A stretch of DNA of 16,231 nt from Rhodanobacter sp. UBA5168 (GTDB lineage: Bacteria > Pseudomonadota > Gammaproteobacteria > Xanthomonadales > Rhodanobacteraceae). Both the position numbers and the translations under genes were made by a program. The notes below the pieces were generated by a model, which saw only the letters and a program-made list of their open reading frames with translations, was not told where the DNA came from and made no database searches. The stretch is from positions 1 to 16,231 of the forward strand of contig DHXA01000017.1 in assembly GCA_002413455.1 (NCBI GenBank), written 5' to 3'. The stretch's first letter is position 1. The number at the start of each line of letters is the position of its first letter. Below are positions 8,051 to 14,536 of this stretch, one piece after another.

Positions 8051-9084
8051 GCGTCGCTGAGCAATCCGGCGGTGGCTTGCACTACCGGAATCACTCGCTC
8101 GTACGCCATCCGGGTCGGACCGATGACACCGATCGCACCCAGTACCCGCCCCTGCGCGCCGTAACTGGCAGTGACGACACTGCAGCCGTCGAGCGCGGTG
8201 AAACCGGATTCTTCGCCGATGAACAGCCGCACGCCCGGCGCCCTGGCACACACCTCCATCAGCTGCAGCAGCTCGTTCTTCTGCTGAAATGCATCGAATA
8301 GCTCGCGCAGGCGCTGCAGGTTGGAAAGTTCCGAATATGCCATCAGATTGGTCTGGCCGCTGACCAGCACATCAGTACCGCCCGCCTGTGGCGCGAACGA
8401 GGCGTTGGCCAGTTCCACCGTGCTGGCCAGCAGCCGGTTGAGCTCGCTGCCGGTCTCACGCAATTCGGCCAGCAGGTGCAGCCGGATATCGTCCACGCGC
8501 AAGCCGACAAAATGGGTGTTGAGATAGTTGGCCGCCTGCTCGAGTTCGCGGCTCTCGATCGGCTTGGCCAGCTGCACAATGCGGTTCTGCACCTGATTGT
8601 CGCTAAACACCAGGATCACCAGCACCCGCGCATCCGGCAGCGGCACAAAGTCGATATGGCGCAGCGGAAAGTCGACCTGGCGTGGCACCGTGACCACGCC
8701 GGCGAAGCGGGTCATCGCCGACAACAGGGTGGAAACGTTGCCCAGCAGATCAAGCGTAGTGGTCGGCCCCGGCGGCAACTCGCGCTGAAGGCGGACCATC
8801 TCGTCGTGCGGCAGGGGTTGCAGCTCGATCAGGCTATCCACGAACAGACGCAACCCACGCGGCGTCGGCACGCGGCCCGCCGAAGTGTGCGGGGATGCGA
8901 CCAGCCCGGCATCCTCAAGGTCGGCCATGATGTTGCGGATCGTCGCCGGGCTCACGTCCAGGCCGGAGGAACGCGACAGCGTGCGCGAGCCGACAGGCTC
9001 GCCGTCGACCAGATACTGGGCGATCAGCGTGCGCAACAAGCGCCGCGCGCGGGCATCGAGATCGTGGCCATGCGGGTTGATCAT
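8023..9084 (-). CDS. hrcA: Heat-inducible transcription repressor HrcA
   Basis: HrcA represses chaperone operons by binding CIRCE inverted repeats and needs GroEL for activity. The 353 residues are of family length. An N-terminal winged helix (about 1-75) contains LLRTLIAQYLVDGEPVGSRT and SPATIRNIMADLEDAGL, followed by the SPHTSAGRVPTPRGLRLFVD wing. A GAF-like middle domain and dimerisation part end with GVIGPTRMAYERVIPVV. The ATG at 9084 is the normal family start, although the frame stays open to 9156. It lacks a good ribosome site and overlaps the stop of a possible six-residue leader ORF. It is the first gene of hrcA-grpE-dnaK-dnaJ. No CIRCE is visible in the window, so its targets (often groESL) are probably elsewhere. 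Confidence 0.96.
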   Translation of the reverse strand: MINPHGHDLDARARRLLRTLIAQYLVDGEPVGSRTLSRSSGLDVSPATIRNIMADLEDAGLVASPHTSAGRVPTPRGLRLFVDSLIELQPLPHDEMVRLQRELPPGPTTTLDLLGNVSTLLSAMTRFAGVVTVPRQVDFPLRHIDFVPLPDARVLVILVFSDNQVQNRIVQLAKPIESRELEQAANYLNTHFVGLRVDDIRLHLLAELRETGSELNRLLASTVELANASFAPQAGGTDVLVSGQTNLMAYSELSNLQRLRELFDAFQQKNELLQLMEVCARAPGVRLFIGEESGFTALDGCSVVTASYGAQGRVLGAIGVIGPTRMAYERVIPVVQATAGLLSDALNRAATTL

Positions 9085-9101
9085 GCGCTGAGGTGATCCA
9101 T
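9081..9101 (-). CDS. Possible leader mini-ORF MDHLSA upstream of hrcA
   Basis: ATG at 9101 reads six codons (MDHLSA) to a TGA that overlaps the hrcA start as ATGA. AAGGAT (9116-9111) sits 9 bases before its ATG, a better ribosome site than anything in front of hrcA itself. Stop-start overlap of this kind is typical of translational coupling. It may also arise by chance, since the frame is so short. Confidence 0.3.
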   Translation of the reverse strand: MDHLSA

Positions 9102-9128
9102 GTAGTAGCAATCCTTGAGACCCGACAG

Positions 9129-9157
9129 AAATAAGGTCTGCGCGCGCGGCTTGCAAG
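9129..9157 (-). promoter_or_regulatory. Sigma32-like heat-shock promoter for hrcA
   Basis: On the minus strand CTTGCAA (9157-9151) is followed by a 14-base spacer and CCTTATTT (9136-9129), six of eight matches to CCCCATNT. The start would be near 9122, leaving a leader of about 38 bases. The element lies about 35 bases from the divergent recN promoter. Confidence 0.6.
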
Positions 9158-9167
9158 TGGAGGCGGT

Positions 9168-9196
9168 GTTTTGCACCACCGGCCTGCCGCTACAAT
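9168..9196 (+). promoter_or_regulatory. Probable recN promoter
   Basis: TACAAT at 9191-9196 is a strong -10 match. With a 17-base spacer the -35 is GTTTTG (9168-9173), a weak match; TTGCAC (9171-9176) matches better but leaves only 14 bases. The start would be near 9203, about 20 bases before recN. I found no LexA box of either the E. coli type or the xanthomonad type near it. Confidence 0.4.
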
Positions 9197-9222
9197 CCAT
9201 CCATTCCCTCATCTGCCTGCCC

Positions 9223-10896
9223 ATGCTCACTTCGCTCTATGTCCGTCATTTTGCCGTTGTCGAAGCCGCTGAGGTAGCGTTCGGCCCTGGCCTCACCGTG
9301 GTCAGCGGCGAAACCGGTGCCGGCAAGTCGCTGCTGGTCGACGCGCTGATGCTGCTGGCTGGTGCCCGCGCCGACAGCGGCATGGTGCGTGCCGGCAGTG
9401 ACCGTGCCGAACTGGCCGCGGAGTTCGATCTGGTCGACCTGCCCGCAGCACGCCAATGGCTGCTGCGCGAAGAGCTGGACGAGGACGGCGGCTGTCAGCT
9501 GCGTCGGGTGATCCGCACCGAGGGCAGCTCCAAGGCGTGGATCAACGGCCGCCCCGCCAATGCGCGTCAACTGGGCGAACTCGCTTCGCTGTTGGTGGAG
9601 ATCCATGGTCAGCACGAGCACCAGGCGCTGCTGTCGCGCTCGCATCAGCTGGCCCTGCTCGACGCCTATGCCGGCCACGATGATTTGCTGATGCAGGTGC
9701 GCGACAGCGCGCTGCAGTGGCGTGAGCTTGGCGCCCGCATCCGCAAGCTCAGCGGCGGGGAGGACCGCGATCAGCGCATCGACATGCTGCGCCATGAACT
9801 CGGTGAACTGGAAAAATGGGCGCTACCTGAAGCCGAACTGGGCGAACTCGAAGCGAACCACAGGCGTCTCGCCAATGCCGGCCGGCTGGCTGAAGGCGCC
9901 GCTGGCGTGGTCGAACTGCTCGATGGCGACAGCGAGTTTGCGCTGCGCCGTGCGCTCGGCCGTGCCCATGCGGAGCTTGGCAAACTCGCCGCGCTCGACG
10001 ACAAGCTGGGACCCTTGCTGGAACTGCTCGACAACGCCAGCATCGAACTGGGTGAAGCCGCCGATGGATTGGGTCGCTATGCACAGGATGTCGACCTGGA
10101 CCCGGATCGCTACACCGAAGTCGACAATCACCTCGCTCGTCTGCATGAGCTTTCACGTCGACACCGGCTACCGATGGCCGAATTGCACGACAAACTCACC
10201 GCCTTGCGCACCGAGCTGGCGGAACTTGAAGGCGCCGGTGATGCGCTGGAACAACTCGCCGCGCAACGTCAGCAACTGCAGCACGACCATACCCATGCAG
10301 CGGCCCGACTGAGCCGGGCACGCACCATGGCGGCCACCAAGCTTGGAGAGGAGGTCAGTGTATTGATGGCCGAGCTGGGAATGGCTGGCGGCCTGCTGCG
10401 CGTCGAACTGGAAACAGTCGCCGGTGAGGAGCCGGACCCGCAAGGCCGGGAACGCTGCGAACTGCTGGTCAGCGCCAACCCGGGTCAGCCACCACGCCCT
10501 CTGCGCAAGGTTGCCTCCGGTGGCGAACTGGCGCGCATCAGCCTGGCCATCGAAGTCGCCACGCTCGGCAAGGATACTGTCGGCAGCATGATCTTTGACG
10601 AGGTCGACACCGGCATCGGCGGTGCAGTGGCCGAAGTGGTCGGACAGAAACTGCGCGCGCTGGGCGGTCAACGCCAGGTGTTGTGCGTGACCCATCTGCC
10701 ACAGGTGGCGGCTCAGGGCCATGCACATCTGTGCGTGATCAAACATAGTGACAGTGACTCCACCCGCACCAGGATCGACAAACTGGACGCAGCCGGCCGA
10801 CGGGACGAACTGGCACGCATGCTTGGCGGCGTCGAAATCACCCGCGAAACGCGGGCGCACGCCAAGCAGATGCTTGAACGGGCGCAGACTGCCTGA
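9223..10896 (+). CDS. recN: DNA repair protein RecN (SMC-like ATPase)
   Basis: RecN is a cytoplasmic SMC-like ATPase that acts early in RecA-dependent double-strand break repair. The 557 residues match the family (E. coli about 553). It has Walker A GETGAGKS at residues 29-36, then two long coiled-coil arms rich in Leu, Glu, Arg and Ala (about 150-370). The C-terminal ATPase half has the signature ASGGELARISLAIE, Walker B SMIFDEVDTGIGG and VLCVTHLPQVAAQG. The ATG at 9223 gives the conserved start MLTSLYVRHFAVV. It is divergent from hrcA and converges on the response regulator gene with only 23 bases between the stops. RecN is SOS-induced in E. coli, but no LexA site is evident here. Confidence 0.97.
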   Translation: MLTSLYVRHFAVVEAAEVAFGPGLTVVSGETGAGKSLLVDALMLLAGARADSGMVRAGSDRAELAAEFDLVDLPAARQWLLREELDEDGGCQLRRVIRTEGSSKAWINGRPANARQLGELASLLVEIHGQHEHQALLSRSHQLALLDAYAGHDDLLMQVRDSALQWRELGARIRKLSGGEDRDQRIDMLRHELGELEKWALPEAELGELEANHRRLANAGRLAEGAAGVVELLDGDSEFALRRALGRAHAELGKLAALDDKLGPLLELLDNASIELGEAADGLGRYAQDVDLDPDRYTEVDNHLARLHELSRRHRLPMAELHDKLTALRTELAELEGAGDALEQLAAQRQQLQHDHTHAAARLSRARTMAATKLGEEVSVLMAELGMAGGLLRVELETVAGEEPDPQGRERCELLVSANPGQPPRPLRKVASGGELARISLAIEVATLGKDTVGSMIFDEVDTGIGGAVAEVVGQKLRALGGQRQVLCVTHLPQVAAQGHAHLCVIKHSDSDSTRTRIDKLDAAGRRDELARMLGGVEITRETRAHAKQMLERAQTA

Positions 10897-10919
10897 CCGG
10901 AATCCAGCGAGCCTGACCG

Positions 10920-11555
10920 TCAGCTATTGGGTGACAGCAACCCGCGCTCGGTTGCCATCCGGTAAAGATCCAGTTCCGAACCCGCGCCCAATTTGCCCAT
11001 CAGGCTGGCGCGATGGATGTAGATGGTTTTCTGGCCAATACCCAATTCAGCCGCCACCTGCTTGGGTGCCCGGCCACCAGCCAGCAGCAGGAATACCTCG
11101 CGCTCACGAGCCGTCAGTCGATTGATCGGATCCAGCGCAGCATTCGGCCGATCGGCCCGGCGCTGGCGCAGATCCGAACTCAGAAAGCATTCACCCTGCA
11201 TCACCGCGCGAAGACCTGCCACGAGCTCTTCGGGCGCTACACCCTTGGTGACATACCCGCTGGCGCCACGGCGCAGGGCTTCCGACACATACGGCTCGCC
11301 GTCGTGCATGCTCAGCACCACGATGCGCGTCTGCGCGCAAACACTGAGCAGATGCTCGATCAAGGGCAGCCCGCTGCCGTCGGGCAACGACAAATCCAGT
11401 GCAACGAGATCTGGACGCCAGTGGCCAACGGCCTCCACCGCATCATCGGCGCTGCGGCATTCGGCCACGACGTCAAGATCCGGCTCCATCTCGATCAGCC
11501 GCTTGAAACCCTCACGAACGATGGCGTGGTCATCGACCAGAACAATGCTGTACAT
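10920..11555 (-). CDS. NarL/UhpA-family response regulator
   Basis: This 211-residue protein has a receiver domain (1-118) and a LuxR-type helix-turn-helix (about 145-205). Phosphorylation residues are Asp8, Asp9 and Asp54 (ALDLSLPDG), with Ser82 and Lys104 (YVTKG) as the switch and lysine positions. The DNA-binding domain reads LTAREREVFLLLAGGRAPKQ and IGQKTIYIHRASLMGKLG, close to UhpA-type regulators. The start MYSIVLVDDHAIVREG is normal, but GGGGG abuts the ATG at 11555, an unusually tight ribosome site. The gene is divergent from the histidine kinase, with 81 bases between the starts, and the two almost certainly form a pair. The signal and target genes are unknown. Confidence 0.93.
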   Translation of the reverse strand: MYSIVLVDDHAIVREGFKRLIEMEPDLDVVAECRSADDAVEAVGHWRPDLVALDLSLPDGSGLPLIEHLLSVCAQTRIVVLSMHDGEPYVSEALRRGASGYVTKGVAPEELVAGLRAVMQGECFLSSDLRQRRADRPNAALDPINRLTAREREVFLLLAGGRAPKQVAAELGIGQKTIYIHRASLMGKLGAGSELDLYRMATERGLLSPNS

Positions 11556-11636
11556 CCCCCTACTTTACACATTGACCTTGGCCTTATGCACGTCCGCTAT
11601 CGACCGACTGTGCCACGCATCCTTAGCGGAGCGCAC

Positions 11637-13238
11637 ATGTACCATCCGTCCATGCGCCTGAAACCATTCCATCTGCCTGACTCCGGTCCGTTGCTGGGCG
11701 CCGGTTATTTGCTGCTCTGGCTGCTGCTATGGCCAACGGTGCAACCATTCTGGATGTTGCCCTACGGCCTGCGCTTCGGCGCCCTGCTGTTGATACCGGT
11801 GCGCCATTGGGGCTGGCTTCTGGGTGCGGAACTGGTCGCCACCGCCAGTCTCGCCCTGGCACAGGGGCTGCCAATAGGTTGGGCCGGCTTTGCCATGAAC
11901 GAATTGCCCGAACCGCTGGTGATGGCTGCGGGCCTGTGGTTGTTGCGGCGGTTCAATCTGCACGCCAGCCTGCACAGCCCCCAGGAGGTAACCCGGCTGT
12001 TGCTTTCCGTCGTGCTGATGGTGACAGCCACCACGGCGGTGGACGCTGCCCTGTTCGCCTTGATCCGAGTACCGGATTCCCCTGAACTGATGCTCCGTGT
12101 TCTGGGCGAGGAGCTGCTCAGCCACTACCTGGGTATCCTGTTGATCGTGCCGCTGATGATCATGTTGCTGCGAACCCGGCTCGACCACGGAGCATTGGCG
12201 AGCCTGGTCATGGACGGCCTGCTGGTGATGCTGCCGTCCATGACGATCCTGCTCGTGCTGTCGGAGCAGGCCGCGCCACAACCGCAATTTGCCCGCGTAT
12301 TGTCGTTGGCACCGGTGTTGTTTTTCGCCTTTCGCCATGGCTGGCGCGGTGCCAGCCTGGCAATGCTCATCACCAGCCTTGGCATGACCCTGGTCGACCA
12401 GCATCTTGGCCATGCGCCATCGAGCGCCGCCGCTTACCTGTTTCTGGCCGTGGCGGGCACGGGCGCGCTGATGCTCGGCTCGGCAACCGACGCCTTGCGG
12501 CGAAGCAGCGATCGGGTCGCCGAGCAGAACGTCTACCTGGGGGCAGTCAACCGCCGGTTGGATCAACTCGCCCATCAGTTGCGTGACGCTGCCCGCGGCA
12601 ACCTGCAGGCGGACGAGAACCAGCGACGCCATCTGGCGGCAGAACTTCACGACGAACTGGGCCAGAACATCACAGCCATACAAACCCATGTCAAGCTGGC
12701 CCAGGCGCGCTTGCACCAGGCCGGCATGGAAGACATCAGCACCTCGATCAATACCATCCTCGCGCATATGCGGCGTGCCCTGCACCGCTTGCTGGACGAC
12801 TTGCGACCGGCAGTGCTGGACGAGTTTGGTCTGCTGCGCGCGCTTGACGAGGGCCCGATCAGGGATCTCCTGAATACCGCTGGCATGACGTATCACACCG
12901 AGTTGCACGGCGACCCGCGCCTGCTGGACGACGATACGCGCACGGCGATCTACCGATTAGTCCAGGAAAGCGCGACCAACGCCGTCAAACACGCGCAAGC
13001 CAGCGAGTTCCGGTTACGTCTGCGCATCGGCGAACGCCAAGGCATAGCACTCGCCGTGCTCGATCTGCGCGACGACGGCGCTGGCCTGCCCAGCCGGCTG
13101 CCTCGGGGCGGCCGGGGGTTGCAAGGCATGCGTGACCGGGTCACGTCCCTGGGTGGCCAGTTTCGTCTTCGCCCCGATCATGTCGGCGTTCACCTGCGGA
13201 TATTGTTGCGAAGCAACAACAATTCCGCGCGGGACTAG
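11637..13238 (+). CDS. Membrane sensor histidine kinase with MASE1-like N-terminus (UhpB/NarX-type core)
   Basis: This 533-residue kinase has about eight hydrophobic segments between residues 20 and 282, resembling the MASE1 integral-membrane sensory domain (for example WMLPYGLRFGALLLIPVRHW). A short coiled linker (about 290-325) leads into a HisKA_3 dimerisation helix with phospho-acceptor His338 in RRHLAAELHDELGQ. The HATPase_c domain has ESATNAVKHA (Asn448), DLRDDGAGL (Asp480) and GRGLQGMRDR. The ATG at 11637 follows GCGGAG at 5 bases; ATGs at 11586 and 11652 lack this. It is the partner of the divergent regulator. The ligand cannot be told from sequence; in UhpB relatives the MASE1-like part can work with a separate membrane sensor, and none is encoded nearby. 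Confidence 0.92.
   Translation: MYHPSMRLKPFHLPDSGPLLGAGYLLLWLLLWPTVQPFWMLPYGLRFGALLLIPVRHWGWLLGAELVATASLALAQGLPIGWAGFAMNELPEPLVMAAGLWLLRRFNLHASLHSPQEVTRLLLSVVLMVTATTAVDAALFALIRVPDSPELMLRVLGEELLSHYLGILLIVPLMIMLLRTRLDHGALASLVMDGLLVMLPSMTILLVLSEQAAPQPQFARVLSLAPVLFFAFRHGWRGASLAMLITSLGMTLVDQHLGHAPSSAAAYLFLAVAGTGALMLGSATDALRRSSDRVAEQNVYLGAVNRRLDQLAHQLRDAARGNLQADENQRRHLAAELHDELGQNITAIQTHVKLAQARLHQAGMEDISTSINTILAHMRRALHRLLDDLRPAVLDEFGLLRALDEGPIRDLLNTAGMTYHTELHGDPRLLDDDTRTAIYRLVQESATNAVKHAQASEFRLRLRIGERQGIALAVLDLRDDGAGLPSRLPRGGRGLQGMRDRVTSLGGQFRLRPDHVGVHLRILLRSNNNSARD
13203..13219 (+). other. Inverted repeat at the 3' end of the kinase gene
   Basis: TTGTTGC pairs perfectly with GCAACAA around a GAA loop inside the last codons of the kinase gene. 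No U run follows, so it is not a terminator. It may stabilise the end of the mRNA or mark a processing point before the downstream structured RNA. Confidence 0.35.
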
Positions 13239-13286
13239 GAATTTTTCCGATACCGAAAGCGTGAAGCCCTCGTTACGATCGGTTCA

Positions 13287-13484
13287 TCGATGTGGGGGAG
13301 CCACCATCGCAAGATGGTGGATCAGAGTCACCGTGGGGACGGGGGCTCTGAAACAACGGCAGGATGCCGTTTCGCCACTACCTGGCGACGAGTAAAGGCA
13401 ATCGCGAGCTATTCGCGCGTGCCAACCGAAACAGGTAGGGGAGCAGCCGCGAGTGGACAGGAGTCCTTCTCGCGGCTTTTTTTT
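13287..13484 (+). ncRNA. Candidate structured small RNA, class not recognised
   Basis: Consecutive hairpins fill this region. H1 is CCACCATC-GCAA-GATGGTGG (13301-13320, GNRA loop). H2 (13323-13350) has a 12-position stem with one A-G mismatch and a GGGG loop. H3 is AACGGCA-GGA-TGCCGTT (13355-13371). H4 is TCGCCA-CTACC-TGGCGA (13372-13388). H5 (13397-13423) has GGCA/TGCC outside CGCGA/TCGCG. A terminator hairpin follows. The H4 loop region CTACCTG is complementary to CAGGTAG at 13432-13438, allowing a pseudoknot. No frame here has a convincing ribosome site or protein character. TACGAT at 13274-13279 could be a -10, placing the start near 13287. It could also be the structured 3' end of the kinase mRNA. 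I see no match to 6S, RNase P, SRP RNA or any riboswitch I know. Confidence 0.6.
13445..13484 (+). terminator. Strong Rho-independent terminator of the candidate RNA and kinase gene
   Basis: AGCCGCGAG (13445-13453) pairs perfectly with CTCGCGGCT (13469-13477). Inside, GGAC-AGGA-GTCC forms an upper stem, and a run of eight Ts (13477-13484) follows. It is the best intrinsic terminator in the window. Confidence 0.92.
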
Positions 13485-13493
13485 GCGCGTAAT

Positions 13494-13512
13494 TCGCGGT
13501 TTGGCCCCGCGA
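13494..13512 (-). other. Short inverted repeat downstream of fur
   Basis: TCGCGG and CCGCGA flank a 7-base loop, 23 bases after the fur stop on the minus strand. There is no U run, so it is at most a weak end for the fur transcript. The opposing strong terminator beyond it has its U tract only on the plus strand. Confidence 0.3.
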
Positions 13513-13534
13513 TCAGCACCCGCGTGCCCGTCAC

Positions 13535-13957
13535 TCAGCTTTTGCGTGAATGGGGCTTCGGCCGCACATACAGCACCAGGCTGTGATCCTCGATCACATA
13601 GCCGTGCCGCGCAGCTATTTCATGCTGCAGGCGTTCAATCTCCTCGCTGACGAACTCAATCACTTTCCCGCTGTCCACATCAATCATGTGGTCGTGATGT
13701 TTGCCACGATCAAGTTCGTAAACTGCCTGGCCACCTTCGAAGTTGTGCTTGACGATGATGCCAGCAGCCTCGAACTGGGTGAGTACGCGGTACACCGTTG
13801 CCAGGCCAATATCTTCCTGATGCGCAAGCAGGTTCTTGTAGACGTCTTCGGCCGTGAGGTGCTGCACTCCCTCTTCGTCAAAAATCTGCAGGATGCGCAT
13901 ACGCGGATGGGTCACCTTGAGGCCAACCCTGCGCAACTCTTTGGTTTCCTGTTCCAT
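13535..13957 (-). CDS. fur: Ferric uptake regulator Fur
   Basis: Fur is the dimeric Fe(II)-responsive repressor of iron acquisition. The 140 residues have an N-terminal winged helix (THPRMRILQIF, with recognition helix GLATVYRVLTQFE) and a metal-binding dimerisation domain. His33, Glu81, His87, His88, Asp89, His90 (GKHHDHM), Glu101, Glu108 and His125 are in the positions of the two regulatory metal sites. The protein has no cysteine: where E. coli Fur has CxxC after HHDH, this one reads MIDVDSGKVIEF, so the cysteine-based structural zinc site is absent. I chose the ATG at 13957 for GGAGG 7 bases upstream over the in-frame ATG at 13972. It is divergent from bamE with 75 bases between starts; no clear Fur box was found there. 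Confidence 0.96.
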   Translation of the reverse strand: MEQETKELRRVGLKVTHPRMRILQIFDEEGVQHLTAEDVYKNLLAHQEDIGLATVYRVLTQFEAAGIIVKHNFEGGQAVYELDRGKHHDHMIDVDSGKVIEFVSEEIERLQHEIAARHGYVIEDHSLVLYVRPKPHSRKS

Positions 13958-14032
13958 TAGCAACCTCCACACACGGCGTTTTCAGGCCGGTAGTGTATCA
14001 TCCGACACCTTTACGATCCGGACGCAACAAGC

Positions 14033-14491
14033 ATGCAAAAGCTGATCACCCTGCTGGTTTTCGCCATGCTGGCGCTTTCCCTGGCCGGCTGCCACATCGT
14101 ATACAAACCCGACGTGCAGCAAGGCAATTTGCTCGACAAGAAAGTGGTGGCTCAGCTCAAACCCGGCATGACCAAACATCAGGTGCTGGTCCTGATGGGC
14201 ACGCCCTCGATCAGCACGCCGTTCGATCAGAGCCGCTGGGACTATGTCTCGACGTTTTCGCATCGTGGCAACCCAAAGAAGGTGCGCACTTTCACGTTGA
14301 CCTTCAACAATGACACGCTAGTACGTACCGAAGGCGATTTCTTCGCACAAGACGCCCAGCAACTGGTCAAGGACAGCAAGAAATACAACGCTGGCTACCC
14401 AGTCAATGAGACCGAAGGCGATAAGAGCAAATCGCCGGAAGAGAACAAGAACGACGGCGGTTTCGGCAAGGGCGACAACAACAACCATTGA
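14033..14491 (+). CDS. bamE: Outer membrane assembly lipoprotein BamE (SmpA/OmlA)
   Basis: BamE is an outer-membrane lipoprotein of the BAM complex that inserts beta-barrel proteins. The N-terminus MQKLITLLVFAMLALSLAGC is a lipoprotein signal peptide with lipobox LAGC, so Cys20 would be acylated after cleavage. The core follows family order: VYKPDVQQGNLLDKKVVAQL, LKPGMTKHQVLVLMGTPSI, then the strand WDYVSTFSHRGNPKKVRTFT and FNNDTLVRTEGD. At 152 residues it is longer than E. coli BamE (about 113) because of a hydrophilic tail after about residue 110, ending GGFGKGDNNNH. The ATG at 14033 has a weak ribosome site. It is divergent from fur and converges on rnfH. E. coli also has bamE beside rnfH and ratA. 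Confidence 0.95.
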   Translation: MQKLITLLVFAMLALSLAGCHIVYKPDVQQGNLLDKKVVAQLKPGMTKHQVLVLMGTPSISTPFDQSRWDYVSTFSHRGNPKKVRTFTLTFNNDTLVRTEGDFFAQDAQQLVKDSKKYNAGYPVNETEGDKSKSPEENKNDGGFGKGDNNNH

Positions 14492-14505
14492 TCGAAGAGT
14501 TCGAT

Positions 14506-14534
14506 CCGGATCGGCCGGCCTCTCGCCGATCCGG
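14506..14534. terminator. Perfect stem-loop between bamE and rnfH, possible bidirectional terminator
   Basis: CCGGATCGGC (14506-14515) and GCCGATCCGG (14525-14534) form a perfect 10-base stem around a 9-base loop, exactly between the two converging stops. There is no T run on either strand, so it may stop transcription only with Rho or act as a 3'-end stabiliser. Confidence 0.5.
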
Positions 14535-14536
14535 CC

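Noticed and set aside
9085..9222. LexA (SOS) box for recN
   Set aside because: No CTGT-N8-ACAG and no xanthomonad-type TTAG-N6-TACTA; only a lone TACTA-like half-site at about 9102-9107 was seen.
13287..13484. Identification as 6S RNA, RNase P RNA or a known riboswitch
   Set aside because: Lacks the 6S open-bubble layout, the RNase P conserved GAGGAAAGUC-type core and the cobalamin, TPP, glycine and cyclic-di-GMP signatures I know; also no plus-strand gene follows.
13290..13586. Short open frames on the plus strand over the structured region
   Set aside because: Arg/Ser/Gly-rich, no ribosome site, and they run through the perfect hairpins, terminator and end of fur.
13958..14032. Fur box between fur and bamE
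   Set aside because: TGATACACT and TATCATCC were examined but do not form the GATAAT-type repeats needed.
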